64,000 nucleotides of DNA, from assembly GCA_027923505.1 (NCBI GenBank), contig BROI01000002.1, positions 2,294,001 to 2,358,000 on the forward strand, given 5' to 3'. Both the position numbers and the translations under genes were made by a program. The notes under the pieces were generated by a model, which saw only the letters and a list, made by a program, of their open reading frames with translations, was not told the DNA's origin and ran no database searches. Shown here in pieces: positions 38,637 through 47,902 of this stretch (the first letter of the stretch is position 1; each line of letters opens with the position of its first letter). The DNA is from Mayamaea pseudoterrestris (lineage: Eukaryota > Bacillariophyta > Bacillariophyceae > Sellaphorales > Sellaphoraceae).

Positions 38637-41198
38637 TCAGGCCATGAGATCGAGGAAAGCTTGTGTTTTTCTGAACTTGCCGGCGACGCGGTTATCGTCG
38701 ATAAATGTGCTCAATTGACGAAGAGTATCCGCCGTGTAACGGGAATTTGGAATGTCAATGTGCGCGCGACGACAACTTTGGTTTGAGCAACCTGCATGAT
38801 CTCGAAGAATGTATGGAATACAAATGTGGACGCCATCGACCTTTGGAATGATAATGCCTGCCCGACTCCAGTCACTTATCAGATGATTGACATTGTAATC
38901 GCCTCCATTTACACCGTTTTCCCAAGCGAGGAGCGCGCGTGCTGCATTACGAACGCGACCATTATACGTACCAGTTTGCGACGTGGAGCGTGACGAGTTG
39001 CCGCGTGGTGGGCGTTCAGCCGAATTATGGTCAGGGCGCGAGGCGCTGCGTTCGAATGATCTATCAGCCGTGGCTGTCGAGGCGAAGCGTGTGTTTGTGT
39101 CGGGTGCGTGATGGCGAGTTGTAGGGGGCGCTGCGTTTGTGGACGGTTGGAAATGTACACTTGTGAATCGACCATCGCGACGTAGGCTACTTGAAGCTGC
39201 ATCATTTGTGTGATTACGTCGAGACGAGATGGGGAGAACATCCGGCGGTACTGGTTTGTTGAAAGGTCCTTTGGTTGGTAACGCAACTGCGCGCAGAATG
39301 TCGGCCGAGAAGACGTCGTCGGCAGTGGTGCGCCACTTTTCCAGCCGCGTTTGCAGCTGGATGTGGCCTTGGACGCGAATGGTGGGGCGGAGGATTAAAA
39401 CATCTGATCGTTCTGGTGAATCATGGACGTGAGCCTCAATGCAGTGAGCTGCTGGGTTGTCGGTTTCAGGCCAGTCTGACATTATTTCAATTAACTGGCA
39501 AATGTGAAGAATGACGGCCGCTGTTGCCGCCAGGCGCTTTGATCCAAGAGCATCCCAGACCGTACCAAATTCATGGACGTCAAATCGTTTGAATAAATAA
39601 AGGGAATTACCCGCCAATGGTGAAGCGAGTGACCACGGCGAGCAGCCAGGGTGGATTTTGTCGAGCCGTTCATACCGATCGGGCATATGGAACATTTCTT
39701 GAAAGAACCACATGAGATTCTTCCAAAATTTGAACATGTTAAGACTAGTGAAGCCATTCTCTGGTAAGCGTATGCCAGTTGACTGAATCGTCGAGACAAA
39801 ATGCCATGGGGTTAGCGCGACAGGGAGAAGGTGCGCTTGGAATTTTAGGCCGGGCTCGAATGCCGCTGATTGAATTGCCTGGATATATTCATTGCGCTCA
39901 AACAAGTCAAAACAGTCGATGGCCGGGCAACTGTATAAGGTGTACTTATGAGCATTGATCGCGGATCTGTAGGCGCTGTGAAGCATTGCGGTGACGTTGG
40001 CTGGCTTGGCAAGGGTGATGGCAGTCGACTTTTCCTTTTCCGAACTTTTGATTCCGTAGACCTGGCTTGCGAATTTTGAGCTAATGTAACCTGGCACCAG
40101 GCGATGATTTGGTGGATAGACAATGTCTGGAGACGGGCCAATGTCGAAAGCTAGGCCGCAATGGTGAGCTCCTAGGAAAGCGAGGCGAGCATGATGAATC
40201 GTCATGATACCGTTTACATAATTGTCTCTTGCGAAGATGTATGGGTGTGGCTGGAATTTTTTAGCTGATGGGAGAAGGAACATTGGATATTTCTTGCAAC
40301 TGGAATTGAAAATGTCGACCAAGCGGCTTTCGGGTTGCTCGCATGGGAGCATGTACTCAGAGGGAGATGTAACTGCTGCGACTGCTGTACCAAAATCTGG
40401 AAGCTGATAAATTTTTCGTGAGGTGCGTGGAACTTGGTAACATTCAATAGTTGTTCCAATTGAGATGTCGTCGCGACGGGAGCGTGAGGAGACGGTATCG
40501 GTCTCGTGATCGGACGAATGGCGCCGTTTCTTGGGAGGTTCTTCGAATGGATCTTGGCGGACATGCGCAGGAGAAGAAACTGTTTTGAACTGGTCGCCGA
40601 ACAGGTTGTTAAGAATTGCACTCGCGTCCACTGGAGCGGTTGCTTTGTCTTTCGACTGCGGACTTTTGGAACCCGCATGTTCATCCTTGGAGAAAATATG
40701 TAGAGAGTCCGGAACATTGTCGCGCTGGCCTGGCAACTGGAGGACTTTAAACGCTTCAAGAAATGATGGCATGCCGCTCTTGAGGAACGGAATGTGAAAT
40801 TTGCTGCGCCATCCTGCGGTCTTTGGGTCGCACAACGCGAAAATGACGGGGCAATCCAGGGAATGATGGCGGTGATAATCGGATAAAAGCGGAGTGCCGT
40901 TTACCGCCTGGAGTGAGAGTGACAGAAAGTGCTGCAGCTTCTCCGTCCATGCCTTCTTATCCGAACCAAAAGAATTGGAAACATGATCCATGACTGTCTT
41001 GGCGCGAATGGTGATCTCCGAATAAAGAAAAGTACGTTCGGCCGAGTCGTCGTCTTGCGCCGCGAGCTCGAGAAAAGTTTCTTTTACATCAAACAGGAAA
41101 AAGGACTCGATGGCCATCTTAAGTGGCTCCATGTTGCAGGCGCGGAGCCACACTGGTAAAGTTGGAATTGAGTCGAGCCAGTCGTACGTGTCGACGTT
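38637..41198 (-). CDS. DIRS-type Gag-like protein, 5' truncated
   Basis: About 853 residues remain. The N-terminus is cut by the copia LTR at 41198/41199. The frame continues 21 codons into the LTR, but there is no ATG in that part (it opens at a TTG). The first ATG of the gag itself is about 20 codons inside. The central part is unassigned. The C-terminal quarter is basic and Ser/Arg-rich, followed by a probable CCCH-type zinc finger (C.PYILRDHAGCSNQSCRRAH). Position upstream of RT and the zinc finger identify it as the Gag-equivalent that packages the RNA. Family assignment is by context. Confidence 0.75.
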   Translation of the reverse strand, partial: NVDTYDWLDSIPTLPVWLRACNMEPLKMAIESFFLFDVKETFLELAAQDDDSAERTFLYSEITIRAKTVMDHVSNSFGSDKKAWTEKLQHFLSLSLQAVNGTPLLSDYHRHHSLDCPVIFALCDPKTAGWRSKFHIPFLKSGMPSFLEAFKVLQLPGQRDNVPDSLHIFSKDEHAGSKSPQSKDKATAPVDASAILNNLFGDQFKTVSSPAHVRQDPFEEPPKKRRHSSDHETDTVSSRSRRDDISIGTTIECYQVPRTSRKIYQLPDFGTAVAAVTSPSEYMLPCEQPESRLVDIFNSSCKKYPMFLLPSAKKFQPHPYIFARDNYVNGIMTIHHARLAFLGAHHCGLAFDIGPSPDIVYPPNHRLVPGYISSKFASQVYGIKSSEKEKSTAITLAKPANVTAMLHSAYRSAINAHKYTLYSCPAIDCFDLFERNEYIQAIQSAAFEPGLKFQAHLLPVALTPWHFVSTIQSTGIRLPENGFTSLNMFKFWKNLMWFFQEMFHMPDRYERLDKIHPGCSPWSLASPLAGNSLYLFKRFDVHEFGTVWDALGSKRLAATAAVILHICQLIEIMSDWPETDNPAAHCIEAHVHDSPERSDVLILRPTIRVQGHIQLQTRLEKWRTTADDVFSADILRAVALPTKGPFNKPVPPDVLPISSRRNHTNDAASSSLRRDGRFTSVHFQPSTNAAPPTTRHHAPDTNTRFASTATADRSFERSASRPDHNSAERPPRGNSSRSTSQTGTYNGRVRNAARALLAWENGVNGGDYNVNHLISDWSRAGIIIPKVDGVHICIPYILRDHAGCSNQSCRRAHIDIPNSRYTADTLRQLSTFIDDNRVAGKFRKTQAFLDLMA

Positions 41199-41510
41199 TG
41201 TAACTTGTAAATCAAATCGTTGCACCTTTCGCTTGTAGCTGTCCTTGGATGGCCAATCCAAGCTTGCAGTTGCTACAATACGAGAGACGAATAAATCGCT
41301 TTCTTAACTCTTCAAGCTTAGTAAGTCTGCTTGTTTCTACTCTATATCGCACTAGTTTCAGCAATATACTCGTTGAATCGCTTCGAAGCCGTCGCTGCCA
41401 CGCATCACGCGATCGTGAGGCTGTGGTGAGCCGCGAGTGCCGCTGTGTCACCCTATCGGACATTCGGTGTGACTTGCCCGATTTTCGCTGTTTTTCGTTC
41501 GCATCCTGCA
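41199..41510 (-). repeat. LTR A (3' LTR of element A)
   Basis: 312 bp, TGTAAC..CCTGCA, TG..CA termini. It differs from LTRs C, D and E at a few sites, for example one extra T in a T-run near the end. Inside it, CTTGGAT and ATCCAAG (on the minus strand) flank TGGCC and form a 7-bp hairpin. AAGTATATTG and GATATAGAG are the TATA-like spots on the minus strand. Confidence 0.92.
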
Positions 41511-41522
41511 ACTCCCCTCAAG
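41511..41522 (-). promoter_or_regulatory. Polypurine tract of element A
   Basis: On the minus strand CTTGAGGGGAGT directly precedes the 3' LTR. This purine-rich primer site for plus-strand synthesis is repeated at 49981, 53835 and 60420 next to LTRs B, C and E. Confidence 0.8.
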
Positions 41523-41528
41523 TCATAC

Positions 41529-44096
41529 CTAATAGTTCGATTCCTTGAAGAGCAGGTTCTTTAAGTGCTTGCTTGCCGTAGCCCGCGGAAGAAACTTGGT
41601 AAGTACATCCGCCGGGTTTGTCGTTCCCATGATGTGGTTGAAATTAATAATTCCCGCCGCAATCGCTTCGCGTACACGGTGAAATGCCAGTGCATTGTGT
41701 CGCTTCGTCAGACTAGAGTGCGGTAGGTTGCTGCTTTGCGTTACCGACTTGTTGTCTCCAAACATCCATGAAGGTCCGTCGAGCGGAACTCCCAACATGC
41801 GTAGCGTGAAGCGAAGATCCATGATCTGCTCCGTGCTCACTCTCGCTGCTACAAACTCCGAGCCGTACGTCGCCGTCTCGACCGTCGCTTGGCGTTTCGA
41901 AAACCAATCGACGACTGTTCCATTCAACATGTGTAGCATGCCCATCGCTGCCCGTCCCGTCGTGTAATCGTGGTACAGGTTTGCATCTTCGAACGTTGAC
42001 ATTCGCACCGCCTTGCCGCGCGGCGTGGGCATGTTCCACGGAAGCTCTTCGCAGATCTTGCCGTACACACTGTAATCCCAATCCATCTTGTCAACTGTCG
42101 CGTATCGCTCGTCCGTTGGAATCGAAACGTTGAATCGAATCGCTCCATCCGGGTATCGTCGTAAGTATCCGCAAATATGCTTCAACCGTTCCAAGTGCCC
42201 CGCTCGTGGCGCAGCTCGGAATCTCCCCATAGTCATGACAGCACAGTGAATGTCGAATCGACATAAACTTACTGCCCATTGCAACGCACCAATGATCGAT
42301 TGATACTTCGCAATTCCGTCGTCGTCAAGTTCTTTCGTTTCGTCGAGTTCCGGATGATCGCCGTCGCGTAGTGGACTTGTCTGCGGTCGCGGTTCCTCGC
42401 CGAACATTTCTTTGTAGTTCGCTAATAGTCTTGTGACGTACTTCTTCGCTCCGAAGCAGAGTACGCCGTCGTCGTCCCGCCAAACGTCTGCGCCCAAATG
42501 ATATGCCAATGGACCGACGCCCTTCAACTTGTAGTTGTAGTTCTCAATTAAAAGATCCGTTAGTTCTTTCGGATTCTTCATCGCTATCGCTAAATCGTCG
42601 ACATACACACAAACGTATTCGTAGTGCGTGCCCTTATCGCGCATCCACACGTCGGGTTCTGCGATACACGGCGTGAAGCCAATGTCGCGGAGCGTGTCTG
42701 CAAAGTGTTCGTGCCAGCGTGCGCCTGACGTGCGAAGACCGTATAGTGCCTTCACGATCGTGAGCGTGTGACCCTCGAGCTCCCCGAACTCCGGACCTGC
42801 CACGATATAAACCTTCTCTTTCGTTTTCGCTTCCAAGTATGCGTTGCCGACGTCAGCTGCCCACAGTTCCAGACCGTTGAGTTCCGCTAACATCGCTACC
42901 ATTCGTAGACTTCGCAATGACACAACGCCCGAGTAAACTGAATCCTTCGGCGGCTCTGTCATATGTCCTCCTGCGACGAGTCGTGCTTTCCGTCGCAAAT
43001 CGTGCTTGACATCGAATATCATGTGCACGTTTATTCGTTTCCATGGCGCCGGCATAACCTTACCGACTCCTTGATCTGCGAACGTGTCGTAATCATTTAT
43101 CTGATTTAATTCCGTTCGAATCGCATCCGTCCACAGCGTGTTGCCGTTGATCTCGTCGAGAGCTTTCGCATCTTTATAATTGCGCGGCAACCTTACGCCG
43201 AATTTGTAGCGTACGCCGTTTGCTTTCGATTTTCGTTTCGCCGCTGTTACCATCTGTCGAAACTTCTTTCGCTTCCGAGTGTAATGCTCCAGCTGCTTCC
43301 ATCCTGGCTTGTCGAGTAAGCCGTGCTTGAGTCCATACTCTGCGATTGTTATCGGATCGTCCTTCTTCATGATCGCGAGAGGCTCCCACGTCGTCGTTCC
43401 GTCAGTCCATTCGACGAGAACGTTACTTGAACTTCCTTTGTATGTCGGATCGTTCGGTTTCAAATTAAGCTCGTGTCCGATTACCTTCGTGAATACCCAC
43501 TGAGTCGCCGGATCGTTTCGTATATCTTCGTCCATCTGTCGTTCGATTAAATCCGACAGTTCGTTGTAACTTATTAAGTCTTTCGCTGGCTCCTCTCCCA
43601 TCTGGATCAGGAAACCTTTCGTCGTTTCGAGTAGCTCGTTATCGCGTACTTCGATATATTCGCATACAGTCGCTCGCATTTTCTGACCATTTTCGTGTTC
43701 CCTTACGAACGTGCGTCCGATGAGTTCGCTTGGAGAGAACAGAGGGCATTTATTCCCTGATTCTTGCTCAGCCCTTCTGAAGAACTTCGCTGGTACGTTG
43801 GCGTGGTTCGCCATCGGAATTGTTTCGTCGTCGTTTCCTTCGTAGTTGTCGTGACTACTTTCTGTCGCATGCGTGCTATGGTAGCGTCCTGTCGCGAGAT
43901 CTGGAGTTTCAAAATTTCGCTCGCTTGCGCGTGTAGCTTCTTCAGAAATCTCCCCTCCAGACTCAGGGAAGGAAGGCAACTCTCGTGGTAACAAGTAGCT
44001 GCGCGAGACCACGTTGGAGCGCGGAATCGCCTGAAGCGTGTCGTCCGTCAGAACGAGAAAAGTCATGTGCGGACCGCTATTCTCTGCGATGCCCAT
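41529..44096 (-). CDS. Element A: copia RT/RNase H part of pol, intact
   Basis: 855 residues without interruption. Holds the RT core (RLVAGGHMTEPPKDSV, LWAADVGNAYLEAKT, ALYGLRTSGARWHEHF, YVCVYVDDLAIAM) and copia RNase H (DYTTGRAAMGMLH, WFSKRQATVETATYGSE, NKSVTQSSNLPHSS, TNPADVLTKFLPRA). Here the RT reads VLCFGAKKY with no stop, unlike copies CD and E. The start shown is the first ATG after a frameshift at an A-run (44130-44132), which separates this part from integrase. It is not a natural start. Confidence 0.85.
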   Translation of the reverse strand: MGIAENSGPHMTFLVLTDDTLQAIPRSNVVSRSYLLPRELPSFPESGGEISEEATRASERNFETPDLATGRYHSTHATESSHDNYEGNDDETIPMANHANVPAKFFRRAEQESGNKCPLFSPSELIGRTFVREHENGQKMRATVCEYIEVRDNELLETTKGFLIQMGEEPAKDLISYNELSDLIERQMDEDIRNDPATQWVFTKVIGHELNLKPNDPTYKGSSSNVLVEWTDGTTTWEPLAIMKKDDPITIAEYGLKHGLLDKPGWKQLEHYTRKRKKFRQMVTAAKRKSKANGVRYKFGVRLPRNYKDAKALDEINGNTLWTDAIRTELNQINDYDTFADQGVGKVMPAPWKRINVHMIFDVKHDLRRKARLVAGGHMTEPPKDSVYSGVVSLRSLRMVAMLAELNGLELWAADVGNAYLEAKTKEKVYIVAGPEFGELEGHTLTIVKALYGLRTSGARWHEHFADTLRDIGFTPCIAEPDVWMRDKGTHYEYVCVYVDDLAIAMKNPKELTDLLIENYNYKLKGVGPLAYHLGADVWRDDDGVLCFGAKKYVTRLLANYKEMFGEEPRPQTSPLRDGDHPELDETKELDDDGIAKYQSIIGALQWAVSLCRFDIHCAVMTMGRFRAAPRAGHLERLKHICGYLRRYPDGAIRFNVSIPTDERYATVDKMDWDYSVYGKICEELPWNMPTPRGKAVRMSTFEDANLYHDYTTGRAAMGMLHMLNGTVVDWFSKRQATVETATYGSEFVAARVSTEQIMDLRFTLRMLGVPLDGPSWMFGDNKSVTQSSNLPHSSLTKRHNALAFHRVREAIAAGIINFNHIMGTTNPADVLTKFLPRATASKHLKNLLFKESNY

Positions 44097-47000
44097 GAAT
44101 CGGCCGTTGCCAGATCGTACCGCCGAGGGAAACTCCCCTGCGCCTCAAACGTGACCGGTTCCCACCACTTGAAATGTAACAAAGGCGAAATATCCGGCAA
44201 ATTTCCGAACGCAACTTCCGTTGGAGTGCGCCATCCCAGCGATTTCGTCGCGAGGACGTTCAGAATCATGATTACGAATTTAATCAGCAAAACCCAGCAA
44301 TGCCCTGGCGAACCCGAATCTCGTTGGAGGTTCTCCATCATTGGCTTAATGTGCGACGTGTGACGTTCGCATGGATTTTGTTCTGGGTGACCCGGTTCTG
44401 TGGTCACTTGAGGAATATTGTACATCCGACAGAGATCCCTCACAGCCTTGCCAGTCTCCGACTTGGCATTGTCGCTGAGCAGTCCGTTAGGAGCGCCCAC
44501 TTCGCGGATAAAATCCTCTAACGCGTTTGACATTTCGCTCTCCGACTTCATCGGGTAGCCGCGCGTGTAAAAACTTTCTCGTCCAACAAGAGCTGCATCT
44601 TAGTAGCTCCCCCATGCCCGGGAATTCCATCATCCAAAGCTGGCGTGTCAGAGTGTATCGTGTCCGTGGCGTGTTCGCGCAACCGCTGAGCGTTCGCGGC
44701 CGGAAATCGTGATTCGTGAGGTGTCGAAATGGTAATCGCGGGTGTGCGCTGAGATGATACCATGCTTCCGTGTGGCGTAAAGTCTGTTGAACTCGCTCAG
44801 TCGGGACCCATCCGAGTGCGGCCGAAGAGCATTATAGTTCGGTTCCTTGCTTCGTGCTTCCGCAAATTAACGCGTGAAAACTGGCGTGTCGCGCGCACCG
44901 ATTGATCAGTACGTCAGTTCGTCGCCAGTGCGTGTCGGCGTGTGACGATTGCGGTGCGTGATACCGTCATCGTCGATCGTTCGTCGAAAGATCCATAATC
45001 GTGATCTCGTTCGTCGAAATCGTCGTTGCGCGTGCTTTCGACATCGTAAACTCGGTCCCGGCGTCCGGCGTCTGGAGTCGGTCTTATCCAAATCATCGCG
45101 CGTGGGTTTCGTCCGTCCAAGTACCCAGGCCATCGCGAATCGCCAATGGCAAGCGCAGCCTCATGTTTGTCGTGTTCGTTGCGTTCCGCCAAACATGGTC
45201 GGAATTCGTCGACGCGATGTCCCATTGCGCGCAATTGATTCGGGCAATGAATCGTCGGTCCGTCTCGCTTTAAAAGCATACTGGTGACACAAAAAGCAGA
45301 ATGGTTTCGCCACTAAGGAGTCTTAGCCAGTCCGGCTGCAGTGCCAATCTTGAGAGCTGGGACAATATGATCGTCAATACCAGTCACATCCACCTCGGCG
45401 TTCGTTTCCGGAAACGACGGCTGTCTCCTCGCATAAGCCTCCGTTGGCGCCGCTGTCGGCGGTCGCCTTCGTTGTCGCTCGTAGTGTGCGCGATTGGCGC
45501 GCATACGACGATGCATGTTGAAGCTGGATGTCCTCGTCCGGTGTTCTCGGTCGTCTGATCCTGTCACTTGCTGAGTTGTAGTACTCGCTTTGTTCGCTTG
45601 CAGAACCCGATGTGCAGCCGTTTGGACTGACATTCACTATTGCCTGGCTGAATATTGTCGTGCCGGGAGCGCGCGTGATCGTTCGCTACAGATTCCGTCG
45701 CGTGACGCTCTTGATGCGCCCGCGTTGACTTGCGTCTGCGTCGTGCCGTGCCTCGTTGGTTCGCGGTCGCCATCCGTTTTCGGTGTCTTGGCGCCGTCGC
45801 CGCTTGTCCCTTCAACTGCTTTCGCTGTCGAACTTCATCTCCAACCAGACTTCATCCTTCACGCTCGCGTGGGTTTCTTCATGATCGCTGCCGTGTTCCG
45901 CCCGATAAGCCGCTTGGGTCGCGCCGCCATTGCCGCCGCCCGCCTCCTTTTCCACTACTGCGCTTGATTGATTGTGCGCTTAGTCTTCGTCTCGTGGGTG
46001 CTTCTTGTCTCTTGTGCGGCACTCTTCTAAGTCGCGTACAACTCGCGAAATTGTCTTCCAGTCGTGTTGCCCCATGTGTTTCTTGATGGCAGTCATTCCG
46101 TCAAAACCTGCTAGCGGCGCTGAATCCGTGTGCTCGGAGAAGCGTCGCGGCATGTCGTATCGTTGTAAACCTGTCAGAGCTTCTCGTCCATTTCGAGCAG
46201 CCAGATGACTTTCTTGTAGACAGTGCGAGAAATTCGATCGTCGGCCTTGACCACTTCTCGGTCCCGCATTCCCCTGCAGTTCGTTCGCGCGTTCCTTCTC
46301 GTGTGAGCAGTGGCGCCTTCTTCGTTCCGTTCGCTCGTTGGTAGACTTCGCGTCCGTCCATCGTCTTCTTGAACTGCTGTCTGCGGGTGATGCAGACGGA
46401 GTTCGCAGTGCGTGGGGAAGATTCTGTATACAAACACATTCTTCTTTGCATCGCCTTCTGTTCCTTCGGTCCCTTTTCCTTCGGGTCTTGTCGTCAAAGA
46501 CTTCGTGGAAGTCGTGCAATGTGCTTTCCTCCGGAATCACTGTTTCCACGGGGAATCCAGCTTTTTCTTTTCCTTCGCGAGAACTGACGTAATTGGTCTG
46601 GTCTTCTCGTCGTCTTCGTCGTCACCGGGTCCGAGTGCGGATGTCGGTGACTGCTTCCGTCACGTTCCGCTTCGGTGGCCCTCGTCGGCTTCGCTCTCGC
46701 TCGTTACGTGGGTCTTGGATTCGTCTTCTTGGATTCCGTTTCGCTTTCCTTCGCTGGAGGTTTGGCTCCTTCCGCCCTTTCGCTGTTGCGCGCTTGGCTC
46801 GTTCCTTCGCTCGTGCTGTGACGAGCGTCGCCAGCGTTTCGGTGGTCGGTTGCGACCATGTCTTGATGTCGACTCTTGCGCCCAAATACCATTCGATCGC
46901 GTTCGTGATCGTGCGTTATTTCATCTTCGTTCGCGAGTGTTCGCTCGTTTCTCGCTTGACATTATGCGCCATCGTCGTCGTCGTCGTTTCGTGTCTCCCC

Positions 47001-47099
47001 CCCCCCTTGGCGTTCCGCCGTCGCGAATGGTGCTCCATCTCGATCAATTCGTGGCGATTCTACTCGAGTTCGTCGAATAACTCCTTGAACTGGGGATCT
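44063..47099 (-). pseudogene. Element A: decayed integrase, protease and gag region
   Basis: The integrase is readable in 44551-44063 (LLSDNAKSETG, TTEPGHPEQNPCERHTSH). From about 44560 upstream, alignment with copy CD needs many one- to few-base deletions, so protease and gag are scattered over short frames. Similarity ends at 47099. No functional product is expected. Confidence 0.8.
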
Positions 47100-47878
47100 T
47101 GAGCGGTGGGTTCATTGTTGCCGAGAGAATGGAAGGTTTGGTTTTTTTGATGGCGCAAGTGACTGCGATTCCTTTGTTGCTGCTACGATGCATGGCCGTG
47201 TACAGGTGCCTCTAGTGGGTGCGCGTGTGTTTGACTCTTGTCATTCTTGTCAGTCAGGTGCGGCAAGCGCTGCGTTTGGCGGCTGCTTGGGCAAATAATG
47301 ATGCGTTTGTTGTCGACTCACTCTGCAAGTTGTCATCGTGTCATTGTTTGTCGCTTGAGTTTGGCATGTATGCATGCTTGTGCGGAACAGTTTCAGCAAG
47401 CTATGAAAAATTTGTAACAGTAGAACTTTTTCCTGCTAGTGTACAAAGTAGCGCTTGGAATTGGAAACTTGCTCGAGGCATGACTCTGGAATGAATGTGT
47501 TAAGGTTCCGGAGCAACCTACTAAAGAAGAAGCGCCGCCAGACGGTGTAGGTGCAAAGGATCCTCATGGTCGAGGAGACAAGGATGGGTGGGTGCCAGTC
47601 AGTCGGAAGAATGTCCGAGGCAGACACACAAAGAAGGCCAAAAGGAGTCGTAAGGGATAGAGCAGTTTCAACTGCACTAAGAGGGAAGGAATGGATTCAA
47701 TCAATACGATTGATTGATGCGTTTCAAGTGGAGAGCTTTGGTCGCTCATCACAAGTTGTTGGTGTGTTGATCGTTAGAAAGACGATTGGAAACAGAGGTA
47801 GCGGATAACAGATTGTTAGCTTCCTTTACAACAAATTTGCAGTCTATAGCTTTAGGAGAATCACAAGTACTTAACACA
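47100..47878 (+). repeat. Candidate 5' LTR of element F
   Basis: 779 bp with no coding features between the end of element A homology and the PBS-like block. It starts TG (TGAGCGG) and ends CA (TTAACACA). No second copy is in the window, so the boundaries rest only on termini and neighbours. Confidence 0.45.
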
Positions 47879-47892
47879 AGATTAATCTTGAG
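47879..47892 (+). promoter_or_regulatory. Candidate primer-binding site of element F
   Basis: AGATTAATCTTGAG follows the CA of the putative LTR. Element CD has AGATTAA, five extra bases, then TCTTGAG directly after its 5' LTR. Part of it (47877-47890) is a perfect 14-bp palindrome. The priming tRNA is not identified. Confidence 0.45.
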
Positions 47893-47902
47893 TGTTTCAG
47901 CC

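Larger units (their letters stand above)
34377..41198 (-). mobile_element. DIRS-like tyrosine-recombinase retrotransposon, 5' part interrupted
   Basis: Minus-strand order gag, RT/RNase H, tyrosine recombinase is that of DIRS-like elements, which integrate without a DDE integrase or protease. The gag frame is cut at 41198 by the LTR of a copia element, so the 5' terminus lies elsewhere (expected beyond the right edge if the insertions are nested). The 3' side is a 240-bp GC-rich non-coding stretch (34377-34617) that meets the 370-bp tandem repeats. The recombinase and RT frames are open without stops, so the element may be fairly young apart from the insertion. Confidence 0.88.
41199..47099 (-). 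mobile_element. Ty1/copia (CoDi-like) element A, interrupted in gag
   Basis: Same family as copies B, CD and E. The 3' LTR is at 41199-41510 and the PPT follows. The 3' half, RT and RNase H, is intact. The 5' half has many small indels. Homology stops inside gag, about 45 codons after the start codon as judged from CD, where the plus-strand element F begins. Left flanking pentamer (possible target duplication) ACGTT. Confidence 0.88.

Noticed and set aside
41249-41548. Plus-strand ORF of about 100 codons repeated in every LTR
   Set aside because: It is conserved only because the LTR is conserved, and is antisense to element transcription. Nothing suggests translation.
45590-47102. Plus-strand ORFs of 125-222 codons in element A
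   Set aside because: They are antisense to decayed gag, rich in Ser/Arg/Phe, and mirror the simple codon pattern of the minus-strand gene.
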